NCBI GenBank assembly: GCA_002215645.1
Contig: NGFI01000013.1
Span: forward strand, 1-64,000
DNA: 64,000 nucleotides
Origin: Gemmatimonadetes bacterium 2013_60CM_65_52
GTDB taxonomy: Bacteria; Gemmatimonadota; Gemmatimonadetes; Gemmatimonadales; Gemmatimonadaceae
Direction: 5' to 3'
Shown in pieces: positions 1 through 6,823 of this stretch (the stretch's first letter is position 1; each line of letters starts with the position of its first letter). A program made the translations under genes and the position numbers. The notes beneath the pieces are model-generated. The model did no database searches, was not told the DNA's origin, and worked only from the letters and a program-made list of their open reading frames with translations.

Positions 1-88
1 CGTCTGTTTCATGAGGGCCGCTCCTGGGTGTGAGCCATGCTTGCTCGACACTTCCATGGTAGCATTCAGGGGCGTGCTCTCAATATCC
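1..88. other. Left flank of the first cassette core site
   Basis: The stretch ends at the core site GTTATAC (89-95) that opens the first cassette. It lacks the L' box and stem seen before every other core site here, so it does not look like an attC. By position it could be part of an attI site or a non-integron junction. A short minus-strand frame opens at an ATG at 57 and runs off the window edge; 19 codons is too little to identify. No integrase sequence can be recognised. Confidence 0.3.
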
Positions 89-115
89 GTTATACGGCTC
101 CCACACGTCGTCGCA

Positions 116-775
116 ATGAAAGCTCCGCGAACCTTACTTCTCACTCTTGGCGTCGCTGTCTTTCTCGTGGCAGGGTGCGACCGGACAAAGCCGATGAATG
201 CCGCCCTCCGAGCTGAATTGATTCAGATGGACGAGTACGATCAAGCTGTCCGCGCCGAACTCGCCGCCGATGGATCGCTGTTTGAGGGCTATCACCCGCG
301 AATGGCCGCCGTGCACGATGCGAATGCCACGCGCTTGCGCGCAATTATCGAACGGATCGGTTGGCCCACCGAGGGTCTGGTCGGCGTTGAAGGCGCGAAA
401 GCCGCGCATCGGATTGCGCAACATTCGATCAACCATCCCGATTTCATGCGACAATGCCGCCAGCTTCTCGACGAGGCGAGCGCCCGCGGCGAGGTGCCGC
501 GCTCGCAGTACGCGTACGTCGATGATCGCATCCGCGTTTACGAGGGGCTGCCGCAGCGATACGGAACGCAGTGGCACGACGGACCAACCGGCCTGGAGCC
601 GTACCCACTCGAAGACTCGGCGCATGTGGATGCGCGCCGCGCCGACCTTGGACTTCCGTCCCTAGCCGAGCTTCGCGGCACCGCCCCACCGGAGAAGCCG
701 TGGGATCCTGAGGCGTCGCGCCGCTACGAGGAGAAGGAGCTTGCGTGGCGGCGCGCGGTGGGCTGGCTTCGATGA
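116..775 (+). CDS. DUF6624-like lipoprotein (cassette 1)
   Basis: The 219-residue product starts with a lipoprotein signal: basic MKAPR, a hydrophobic stretch, then the lipobox LVAGC (cleavage before Cys22 or so). The ATG at 116 is chosen over an upstream in-frame ATG at 11 because it starts the signal peptide and lies inside the cassette, after the core site at 89. The body is helical, with a GWP motif followed by VG, an AAHRIAQHS segment and a late QRYGTQ motif, the pattern I associate with DUF6624 proteins, whose function is unknown. It would be a membrane-anchored periplasmic protein. Family assignment is from memory of the motif order. Confidence 0.72.
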   Translation: MKAPRTLLLTLGVAVFLVAGCDRTKPMNAALRAELIQMDEYDQAVRAELAADGSLFEGYHPRMAAVHDANATRLRAIIERIGWPTEGLVGVEGAKAAHRIAQHSINHPDFMRQCRQLLDEASARGEVPRSQYAYVDDRIRVYEGLPQRYGTQWHDGPTGLEPYPLEDSAHVDARRADLGLPSLAELRGTAPPEKPWDPEASRRYEEKELAWRRAVGWLR

Positions 776-782
776 GTTCGCC

Positions 783-880
783 GTATAACGATCGTTGAAG
801 CAGGCGACCGATTGTGCGGTAGCGGCGGCTCCGCCGCCGCATTCTATTGATTCGTTCGCTGCTTAACTTGGGCGTTAGAC
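783..880 (+). repeat. attC1
   Basis: R'' GTATAAC (783-789) and R' GTTAGAC (874-880). L'' TTGAAGCAGGCGA pairs with L' TCGCTGCTTAACTTGGGC. The central stem is AGCGGCGGCTCCGCCGCC. R'' is the exact reverse complement of the core site at 89-95, defining cassette 1 as about 90-874. Confidence 0.9.
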
Positions 881-1170
881 GCCGAACCAGCATCTGCATG
901 GGGCGAAGCACTGGTTTGTCCATCAGTCGCAGCACTGTGCGGCGCGCCAGGGTTGACCGCCAAGCGCCAACCGTGCGCGCGTGGAGGCGTCGGCAACCGC
1001 TCTCGCCATCCCCCACCGGCGCAACGCTCGCTAGCCTGCGTTACCGGTTCGGCGGCTTCCGTGGGCGTTCCGGCCGCCCGTGCACCGAGCCGCCCTCATG
1101 GGTGCCTTCGCCTTCGAGGTCGTAGTACCTTGCGAGATCCTATCGAACATCTATGCGGAGGTGTGAGGGC

Positions 1171-1716
1171 ATGGGTAAGCTTGTTTTCGGCATGATGCAG
1201 TCCCTCGACGGCTACGTTGATGGCCTCGCGGACGGGTTGGAATTCCCTCCGCCTAGCGTTGCGCTTGGCCGTCATTTCACGGATCACGTCCGCGGCGCGG
1301 CTGGCGCCTTGTATGGTCGACGGATATACGAGATCATGCGCTACTGGGACGAGGATCGACCGGAGTGGGATGCGGACGACCACCACTTCGCGGCGGCGTG
1401 GCGGGCGCAGCCGAAATGGGTCGTCTCACGTACGCTGAAGTCGGTCGGCGCGAACGCCACACTCGTCGGGGAGAACGTCGACGCGTTTGTGCGCAGACTG
1501 AAGAAGGACGTCGAGGGCGAGATCGACGTCGCGGGGCCCGCCCTGGCGGCGAGCCTGACTGACCTCGGTCTTATCGACGAGTATCGTCTCTACTTCCGCC
1601 CCTTCGTGCTTGGCGGCGGCAAGCCGTACTTTGCCGGCGCGCGGCCACCGCTCCGCATCATTGCCAGCGATCGTATTGGCGACGACGCGGTGCGGCTGAC
1701 ATGTGTCCCAGCCTGA
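1171..1716 (+). CDS. RibD-C / dihydrofolate reductase-like protein (cassette 2)
   Basis: The 181-residue product has the fold signature of the RibD C-terminal/DHFR-like reductases: N-terminal LVFGMMQSLDGYVDG, a GRRIYEIM helix, an WVVSRTL strand, a VAGPALAASLTDLGLIDEYRL segment and FVLGGGKPYF. These are NADPH-binding oxidoreductases of the YwjB/YyaP type, whose substrates are mostly unknown. The start at 1171 is set by a GGAGGTG ribosome site (1157-1163); the frame is open upstream to 1153. The 290 nt between the core site and the gene may carry a promoter but show no clear gene. The 226 nt after the stop hold GC-rich inverted repeats and no convincing ORF. A link with antifolate tolerance is possible for this fold but not shown. 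Confidence 0.88.
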   Translation: MGKLVFGMMQSLDGYVDGLADGLEFPPPSVALGRHFTDHVRGAAGALYGRRIYEIMRYWDEDRPEWDADDHHFAAAWRAQPKWVVSRTLKSVGANATLVGENVDAFVRRLKKDVEGEIDVAGPALAASLTDLGLIDEYRLYFRPFVLGGGKPYFAGARPPLRIIASDRIGDDAVRLTCVPA

Positions 1717-1942
1717 GCATGCTATTCCGCCCGCCTCGTGAGTCTTCTGTTTAAGACCTTCCGGTGGCAATTAGAGAACGTGATCAGCGCCGTTGGTGTG
1801 TCAACGTCGGCGGAGCCGCCGCGTAGTCGAGAAGGGAGTGAGCGAAGACGCCCGGGTCCCGGCTTCACTCCGCGCACGTAGCCGACCGCGAGGCTGCGGA
1901 TCCCTCGTTCGGAAATCATCCGTACGTGTCCAATCGCCCGGC

Positions 1943-2040
1943 GTCTAACGTGCGCTGAAACTGACGGGCGATCTGGGGAATTGCGCGGGCTGCGCCCGCG
2001 CTCTTATTTGACTCGCCCGCACCTTAGCTGGGCGTTAGGC
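1943..2040 (+). repeat. attC2
   Basis: R'' GTCTAAC (1943-1949), exact reverse complement of the cassette 2 core site at 874. R' GTTAGGC (2034-2040). L'' GCTGAAACTGACGGGCGA pairs with L' TCGCCCGCACCTTAGCTGGG. Central stem GCGCGGGCTGCGCCCGCGC. Confidence 0.92.
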
Positions 2041-2064
2041 ATACCACAAACACGGTTGCTTCAC

Positions 2065-2304
2065 ATGCTCCCTGAGCGATATCGGAATGTGAACGGCGAT
2101 TCAGGGGTCACGCACTACGCGATCGGCTCAGACTTCATCGCCGTGCAGTTCCAGGATGCCGCTGTCTACATCTACGATTGGGTCCGTCCGGGCCGGAGCT
2201 ACGTGGAGCAGATGAAGGCGCACGCGATCGCGGGCCGTGGGCTCGGCACCTACATCAGTCGGCACGTTCGGAAAGCCTATGCGCGCAAACAGCAAAGCTG
2301 GTGA
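2065..2304 (+). CDS. Small conserved cassette protein (cassette 3)
   Basis: A 79-residue cytosolic protein with the pattern YAIGSDFIAVQF, a VYIYDW strand, GRSYVEQMK and GRGLGTYIS..V...Y. Short proteins of this pattern recur in cassettes and resemble the KTSC fold in layout, but I cannot confirm membership. The ATG at 2065 is the first start after the core site. The function is unknown. It fills a compact cassette, with 24 nt before the gene and 16 nt after it. Confidence 0.75.
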   Translation: MLPERYRNVNGDSGVTHYAIGSDFIAVQFQDAAVYIYDWVRPGRSYVEQMKAHAIAGRGLGTYISRHVRKAYARKQQSW

Positions 2305-2320
2305 GACCGTCTCCGAGGAT

Positions 2321-2428
2321 GCCTGACGTTGCGTTGCTGCTGCCCAGCGGTCTGTCGGACTGTGGCGGCGAGCTTCGCTCGCTGCCACTTTGGAATGACT
2401 CGCTCGCAGCAGAACTTGGGCGTTATAC
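2321..2428 (+). repeat. attC3
   Basis: R'' GCCTGAC (2321-2327, one change from the expected GCCTAAC) and R' GTTATAC (2422-2428). L'' GTTGCTGCTGCCCAGCGG pairs imperfectly with L' ACTCGCTCGCAGCAGAACTT. Central stem GGCGGCGAGCTTCGCTCGCTGCC in 2362-2389. Confidence 0.88.
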
Positions 2429-2447
2429 GGCACCCACTCTTCAGGCG

Positions 2448-2849
2448 ATGGATGCAATAATCACCGTCTGGGTCATAACGTGGCGGATCGTCTGGCCTGC
2501 GATGCTGGCAACGGTCGGGCTGCCCCTAGTGGCACTTCTTCTTCAGCGTCGCATTGAGCTCGCCCCCGTGGCGGCATTTGCGCTCCCCATTGTCGGGCCG
2601 CTTCTGATTGTCATTTGGTCGGGAGTGTTCTGGGCGGCCGAAGAGCGGGCCTCCACCAGTCCTCATTGGGCGAGCTGGATCCTGACCGCCTTGGTGCTTC
2701 CGAGCGTCGTCCTAGTCATCGGCGTCGCGGTGCGCTACCGAAGAGCCCCGCGCTACTGGGCCGTGATTCTAGGAGCAGTCGCGAGTGGCGTCTTCGCGCT
2801 TGCTGCCGGCTTCATTGGAAGCATGGCGATATCGAACACATGGTTGTGA
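2448..2849 (+). CDS. Orphan four-helix membrane protein (cassette 4)
   Basis: The 133-residue product is almost entirely hydrophobic, with about four transmembrane segments: ITVWVITWRIVWPAMLATVG, a VAAFALPIVGPLLIVIWSGV helix, ILTALVLPSVVLVIGVAV and VILGAVASGVFALAAGFIG. No catalytic motif or known family is evident. The ATG at 2448 is the first in frame inside the cassette; the frame is open further upstream through attC3 but that part is not coding-like. It is presumably an inner-membrane protein of unknown role. Confidence 0.72.
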   Translation: MDAIITVWVITWRIVWPAMLATVGLPLVALLLQRRIELAPVAAFALPIVGPLLIVIWSGVFWAAEERASTSPHWASWILTALVLPSVVLVIGVAVRYRRAPRYWAVILGAVASGVFALAAGFIGSMAISNTWL

Positions 2850-2884
2850 CTCACGAGTGCCTACTCGGCATCGCGACCCGTGCC

Positions 2885-2976
2885 GCATAACGTTCGTTGG
2901 AGCAGACGAGCGGTCTTTGGAAGCTCGCTTCGCTCGCATTGTTTGAGCCGCTCGCAGCTCAACTTGGGCGTTATGC
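2885..2976 (+). repeat. attC4
   Basis: R'' GCATAAC (2885-2891) and R' GTTATGC (2970-2976). L'' GTTGGAGCAGACGAGCGG pairs with L' CCGCTCGCAGCTCAACTTGGG. Central stem AGCTCGCTTCGCTCGC. Confidence 0.93.
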
Positions 2977-3012
2977 CGCCACAGCCTTCTATGACTCGGA
3001 GGTAGTCTTCTG

Positions 3013-3441
3013 ATGTCTCGAAGTTCATTTCGCCTGAGCCGTATCAGTTCTCTTGCGCCGATATTGCTCGCCATCGCCGGTGTCACGTCATGTGATCAAG
3101 GAATCACACTGGATGGTGGAAAGTATTCGCGCATCTTCGTCGTCGGCCGCGTCGTTGATGCGTCTGGCGTTCCAGTCGAAGGTGCTGGCGTGCGCATCTC
3201 CAACCGCATGGTAGGCTGCACGGGCGACCGAGCCATGCAACTGTCGATGACCACGGGTGCGAATGGAAGTTTTCGAGACCAGCTGGTGATGATGGGTGGA
3301 GGACCTTGCGTCACCGTTGAAACGACTCCGCCTGCAGGACGGACTCTGCGCCCGGATAGCCTGTCGTTCCCAAACCCGAATTATCGGTTCGACGAACCAT
3401 TTGATAGCCTTCGTGCAGAGCTGACGCTTCGCGCTCCTTAA
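3013..3441 (+). CDS. Lipoprotein with carboxypeptidase-regulatory-like domain (cassette 5)
   Basis: The 142-residue product has a signal peptide ending in a lipobox (AGVTSC, Cys27). The rest looks like one carboxypeptidase-regulatory-like (CarboxypepD_reg) beta-sandwich: VVGRVVDASGVPVEGAGVRI, then TGANGSFRDQL and an E-T-T-P-P-AG segment. Such domains occur in outer-membrane and secreted proteins and bind no known ligand by themselves. GGAGGT at 2998-3003 supports the ATG at 3013. Base composition is visibly less GC-rich than the backbone genes further right. Confidence 0.78.
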   Translation: MSRSSFRLSRISSLAPILLAIAGVTSCDQGITLDGGKYSRIFVVGRVVDASGVPVEGAGVRISNRMVGCTGDRAMQLSMTTGANGSFRDQLVMMGGGPCVTVETTPPAGRTLRPDSLSFPNPNYRFDEPFDSLRAELTLRAP

Positions 3442-3512
3442 AATGGGCAGACGCGAGTGCCCGCAGCGTAGTCTTCGGATTTGGCGAGAGAATAGGCTCT
3501 GAATGGCGGCCG

Positions 3513-3640
3513 GCACACCGTGCGTTGCACCAGCGGGCGCTTTGCGGCATCATTGGGCGCCCTCGCCGACTGATGTCTGACATTCACGCTGGGGGGTCGC
3601 CGTTACAGATGTCGCGCGCTGGTGACCTTGGGCGTTATGC
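3513..3640 (+). repeat. attC5 (long, variant R'')
   Basis: At 128 bp this is the longest attC. R'' is GCACACC (3513-3519), two changes from the expected GCATAAC. R' is GTTATGC (3634-3640). L'' GCGTTGCACCAGCGGGCG pairs with L' CGCGCTGGTGACCTTGGGC. The central region is long and lacks the usual GCTCGC stem. Confidence 0.78.
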
Positions 3641-3669
3641 CGCAACGACCCTCCCAATCGGGATACTAG

Positions 3670-4233
3670 ATGCTTTCTGATGAGAAGATGGCCGAGGCCG
3701 AGGTCAGCGTTAGACTGGCGCTCTACCTCATTCGCCAGCGCCTCGTTACCGCGGACGTCGCCGTCGCCATCGACGGCGCTCAAGTCCAGACGTCGGGGGC
3801 GGTTCATTTCGCGATGGCGGCCTTCCTTCAGGCGTCCGGCTGCTCCGCACTGGGGGCCCACGCATGGCAAGGTCATCACGTCGTCACGGATGGAGATTAC
3901 CGGATCAGAATCCATTCGTCGTCTGGCTCTGGGGATGTTGTAGCGCCGTTGATTACTGGAGAGGTCCTCCGGGTCGAGAGCAAGAAGGGGCCGCTGAAGC
4001 GCAGCAAGAGCTCAGCCGAGTACCCGCTTATGCGGGAGGCGATCGGTCAGTTAATGACGGTAGATCAAGCTGCTGCAAACGATTTACTTGCGATTGCAGT
4101 TCCGCATTCCGCCAAGTTCGCCGAATTAGCCGAGCGCTGGCGTGATGCGCCCTTAATCCGCCGCCTTGGGTTGCAGCTACTTACGGTCCATCGCGACGGC
4201 GATGTCTCTGGCTTGGTACTGGCTGCGGCATAA
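3670..4233 (+). CDS. PD-(D/E)XK nuclease-like cassette protein (cassette 6)
   Basis: A 187-residue cytosolic protein I cannot name. Residues 86-105 read GSGDVVAPL then TGEVLRVESKKG, which fits the PD-(D/E)XK nuclease core: Asp89 followed 14-16 residues later by Glu103-x-Lys105 on a strand. The following segment, KRSKSSAEYPLMREAIGQLM, could be the helix that follows the core in this fold. The N-terminal 80 residues are helical with a WQGHHV segment. The TAA stop overlaps the R'' box of attC6, a tight cassette. A role in nucleic-acid processing or phage defence is plausible but inferred from four residues and context only. Confidence 0.65.
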   Translation: MLSDEKMAEAEVSVRLALYLIRQRLVTADVAVAIDGAQVQTSGAVHFAMAAFLQASGCSALGAHAWQGHHVVTDGDYRIRIHSSSGSGDVVAPLITGEVLRVESKKGPLKRSKSSAEYPLMREAIGQLMTVDQAAANDLLAIAVPHSAKFAELAERWRDAPLIRRLGLQLLTVHRDGDVSGLVLAAA

Positions 4234-4320
4234 CGTGCGTTGCACTTGTCAAAGGTGCTTTGGTAGCTCGCTGCGCTCGCACTTCATGTGTTCCTTTGCA
4301 AGTGAACTTGGGCGTTATGC
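4228..4320 (+). repeat. attC6
   Basis: R'' GCATAAC (4228-4234) is the exact reverse complement of the cassette 6 core site (3634). R' GTTATGC (4314-4320). L'' TTGCACTTGTCAAAGG pairs with L' CCTTTGCAAGTGAACTTGGG. Central stem AGCTCGCTGCGCTCGC. It is nearly identical to attC8. Confidence 0.95.
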
Positions 4321-4361
4321 AGGTCCACGTTTCTCAGAAAGGACGCTTCCAGCGGTGCGCC

Positions 4362-4730
4362 ATGGACGCTACTGATACACCAATGACTGCATCGCGCACA
4401 CTTCGCGTGCGAAGTGTGCTCAATTCGCTGCTCTGGCTCACCGCCGTCGCTACACCTGTGTTCTTTGGCGCCGCGGTTGCGCTTCGCGACGATTTGCTAA
4501 TCGCGCGAGCTCTGATCGGAGTCGGTTCGCTTCCAATGCTGTCCGTCCTTGGGTGGTTCGGATACTTCGCGCTGCGAAGACCGGAGATGCTCCAGTCCGA
4601 GGATTTTCAGCTGCGTCATGAAGCAATGCAGTTGTCACAGGGACGTAATGATCCCCAAATGGTTCCGCGTAGCGCTGTAGCACTTCCGAATCCCGGCGCT
4701 CGCGTACTCCCAGCGGGGAGCACTACATAA
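4362..4730 (+). CDS. Two-helix membrane protein (cassette 7, first gene)
   Basis: The product (122 residues from ATG 4362) has two transmembrane helices, SVLNSLLWLTAVATPVFFGA and ALIGVGSLPMLSVLGWFGYFAL, then a cytosolic tail with RRPEMLQSEDFQLRHEAMQL, a motif I have seen in small uncharacterised membrane proteins of this layout. The frame also contains an ATG at 4317 inside the R' box of attC6, and one at 4383, so the start is uncertain. Its TAA stop overlaps the ATG of the next gene (TAATG at 4728-4732), so the two are probably translationally coupled within one cassette. Confidence 0.65.
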   Translation: MDATDTPMTASRTLRVRSVLNSLLWLTAVATPVFFGAAVALRDDLLIARALIGVGSLPMLSVLGWFGYFALRRPEMLQSEDFQLRHEAMQLSQGRNDPQMVPRSAVALPNPGARVLPAGSTT

Positions 4731-5035
4731 TGGCATACCCTCAGCTACAATTGCGCGTTCACTCGCTTACGTTTGTCATTGAACGCCACTTAATCCTAAA
4801 GTTACTGGACGGCCGCCCCGAGATTGCCAATTGGTTTGCATATACTCCGCACGGCGTTCTGGTAGCGAGTCAGTATGATGCGCCGACGCTGGCGGACATC
4901 CTGCGGCGTGTGTGGCCAGGAATACTTTTCGTTCTTGCTGAAATTGATCGCTCCAGGATCGATGGATATATCAATCAACCGGTGTGGGATTTTATCAACG
5001 ACCCCAAGCCGTCGGGTCATTGGCCAGCTGCATAA
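4730..5035 (+). CDS. Orphan protein (cassette 7, second gene)
   Basis: A 101-residue soluble protein with no recognised family. It is aromatic-rich, with FVIERHLILKLL, IANWFAYTPHG and DPKPSGHWP. The ATG overlaps the preceding stop by one base and there is no attC between them, so this cassette carries two coupled genes. The TAA stop lies in the R'' box of attC7. The coupling suggests the two products act together, perhaps a membrane protein with a soluble partner; nothing more can be said from sequence. Confidence 0.65.
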   Translation: MAYPQLQLRVHSLTFVIERHLILKLLDGRPEIANWFAYTPHGVLVASQYDAPTLADILRRVWPGILFVLAEIDRSRIDGYINQPVWDFINDPKPSGHWPAA

Positions 5036-5123
5036 CGTGCGCTGAACCAGACGGACGATCTTTGGACGCTCGCTGCGCTCGCATCGTGTTTGATTCGCCC
5101 GCAGATGAACTTGGGCGTTTGCC
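5030..5123 (+). repeat. attC7
   Basis: R'' GCATAAC (5030-5036), reverse complement of the cassette 7 core site (4314). R' GTTTGCC (5117-5123). L'' GCTGAACCAGACGGACGA pairs with L' TTCGCCCGCAGATGAACTTG. Central stem CGCTCGCTGCGCTCGC. Confidence 0.93.
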
Positions 5124-5177
5124 AGCGGCTGGGAGAGTCCTCCTTCACTGAAGCTCCGAGCCGAGCGAGATTGCGAG

Positions 5178-6092
5178 ATGCCGCTTAAGATCGCGAAGGT
5201 GCAAGCCGTGTCGGCGTTGGCCCAGCATCTGTACGAGTACCTCCCTGGGAAGCCTCATCCCATGGCCGATCCTCGGATTTCATTCGAGGGTATCGCCAAG
5301 AGCTGCGGTGTGACGCCGTATTGGTCTGGCGGGAGCAAGTTGCCGGCGATCACGCAGCTTCTTTCCCAGACTCTTGAGCATCAGCCCAAGAAGTTCTGTG
5401 GATTGATTCTTGAGGTTGTCCGTCGTGCCATTGTCTACCGTGCGCGCAAGAATCCTATCGTCGCAACAGACCTCGCCACGCTTCACCAGCTGGTGTATGC
5501 AGCTGGCTTTCGTCTCAAGGATCTCGAGGATACAGAGTCGTTTGGTGAACTGGCGGTGGCTTTCAAGCCACCGAGCGCGCGCCCTCATCTCCAGTTGAGC
5601 GCGACTGACCGCACACGCCTGCGGGAACGACTCGACGACCTCGCGCAGATGACCCCAACAATGCGCGGGCTCGCGTTCGAGACCTTCTTGAATGAGCTGT
5701 TTGCCCTGAGCGGGTTGACGCCTCGGGCGCCCTTCCAAATCATCGGCGAGCAGATTGACGGCAGTTTCGAGGCAGAGAGTCAGACGTATCTCTTGGAGGC
5801 CAAGTGGGAGGGTAAGAAGACTGGGCAGGCGGAACTCCTAGTATTCTCAGGCAAGATCAGCGGAAAGGCACAGTGGACTCGCGGCCTGTTTGTCAGTTTC
5901 GCCGGATTCACAGATGTCGGGCTGGAAGCATTCGCTCGAGGGAAGGCTACAAACCTCGTGTGTATGGATCGCTTCGATATCTTCTTCGTCTTGGCTGGCA
6001 CCGGCTCGCTGCCTGATGTGCTGGCACGAAAGCTACGGCGCGCGGCAGAGGACAACACCGCGTTCGTATCTGCCAAGGCGCTATATGTCTAG
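5178..6092 (+). CDS. Mrr-like restriction endonuclease domain protein (cassette 8)
   Basis: A 304-residue cytosolic protein in two parts. Residues 1-130 form a helical domain of unknown family. Residues 160-285 look like an Mrr_cat-type PD-(D/E)XK nuclease: MRGLAFETFLNELFALSG (the E of FE is a usual conserved residue), IIGEQIDGSFE with Asp194, and YLLEAKW with Glu207-x-Lys209, followed by a beta strand with LFVSFAGFTDVGLEAF. Mrr-family enzymes cut DNA, often modified DNA, and are common in defence loci. No methyltransferase is adjacent. Cut specificity cannot be deduced. The ribosome site before ATG 5178 is weak. Confidence 0.82.
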   Translation: MPLKIAKVQAVSALAQHLYEYLPGKPHPMADPRISFEGIAKSCGVTPYWSGGSKLPAITQLLSQTLEHQPKKFCGLILEVVRRAIVYRARKNPIVATDLATLHQLVYAAGFRLKDLEDTESFGELAVAFKPPSARPHLQLSATDRTRLRERLDDLAQMTPTMRGLAFETFLNELFALSGLTPRAPFQIIGEQIDGSFEAESQTYLLEAKWEGKKTGQAELLVFSGKISGKAQWTRGLFVSFAGFTDVGLEAFARGKATNLVCMDRFDIFFVLAGTGSLPDVLARKLRRAAEDNTAFVSAKALYV

Positions 6093-6113
6093 CAATTGCG
6101 GGGGAGGCCGCTA

Positions 6114-6208
6114 GCTAAACGTGGCGTTGCACTTGTAAAAGGAGCGTCGGTAGCTCGCTGCGCTCGCATCTTATTGTAGTCCTTTGCAAGTGAACTTGGG
6201 CGTTACGC
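6114..6208 (+). repeat. attC8
   Basis: R'' GCTAAAC (6114-6120; GGCAAAC would be the exact match) and R' GTTACGC (6202-6208). L'' TTGCACTTGTAAAAGG pairs with L' CCTTTGCAAGTGAACTTGGG. Central stem AGCTCGCTGCGCTCGC, shared with attC6. Confidence 0.93.
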
Positions 6209-6255
6209 TGCATCACTACCTTCTCAGTGAGGATGCTCTGTTTCGAAGATGGCAG

Positions 6256-6699
6256 GTGGTGCTTGGAATCCTCTGCGTTTCCACGCTATCGCTCGGCGCG
6301 CAGACCGCCACGAAGGACTCTGCCTTTCGTCTCGGCTTCTGTAGCCAAAAGGGCGCCGACAGTTCGGTCTGGAGTCGCCTAGTTGAGACACCCGATGTTC
6401 GCGCACGCATCTCGCGCGACCCGATACCGCACCCGCCACTGGCCTTTCGCGACAAGGATGGGAACTATCGCGGCCGGGTCGTCCTGGCATTGATGGTCGA
6501 CACGACGGGGCGTGTTGTGCCCGGCACAGTGGCAGTTTCTGAGTCCACTGAGTCACGTCTAAGCCTTTGGGCTTGTGCGATCGCCGGGCAACTGTCGTTC
6601 ATCCCGGCCATACTAGGGGGAAAGCTAGTCCTGACTATGGTCGACCAGCCATTGACCTACTTTTATGGAGAGCCGCCGCCCGGCATGACGAAACCATGA
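6256..6699 (+). CDS. TonB C-terminal-like secreted protein (cassette 9)
   Basis: The frame is open from a TTG at 6184, inside attC8, with no in-frame ATG before the signal-like segment VVLGILCVSTLSLGAQ. A GTG at 6256 just before that segment is taken as start, giving about 147 residues; the true start may be further upstream. The C-terminal part (PHPPLAF, GRVVLALMVDTTGRVVPGTV, then LSFIPAILGGKLVLTMVDQPL) fits the TonB_C fold. The protein lacks the usual long N-terminal anchor and proline-rich spacer of energy-transducing TonB, so it may be a periplasmic TonB_C-only protein. Confidence 0.6.
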   Translation: MVLGILCVSTLSLGAQTATKDSAFRLGFCSQKGADSSVWSRLVETPDVRARISRDPIPHPPLAFRDKDGNYRGRVVLALMVDTTGRVVPGTVAVSESTESRLSLWACAIAGQLSFIPAILGGKLVLTMVDQPLTYFYGEPPPGMTKP

Positions 6700-6716
6700 A
6701 AGATCTACCGTATGCT

Positions 6717-6809
6717 GCGTAACGGGCGTTGCAGCCGTCGGGCGATCAACTGGTGGCTCGCTTCGCTCGCTTTTATGAACTCGCCCGCAGCTGAACTTTG
6801 GCGTTAGGC
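6717..6809 (+). repeat. attC9
   Basis: R'' GCGTAAC (6717-6723), exact reverse complement of the cassette 9 core site GTTACGC at 6202. R' GTTAGGC (6803-6809). L'' GTTGCAGCCGTCGGGCGA pairs with L' TCGCCCGCAGCTGAACTTTGG. Central stem GGCTCGCTTCGCTCGC. Confidence 0.94.
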
Positions 6810-6823
6810 CGATTTCAAATGGC

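Noticed and set aside
1-57. Minus-strand frame from ATG 57 as the start of an integrase
   Set aside because: Only 19 codons are visible and none match the conserved IntI start. Kept only as a possibility.
1722-1919. 65-codon minus-strand frame in cassette 2
   Set aside because: It has no ribosome site or known motif and overlaps GC-rich inverted repeats before attC2.
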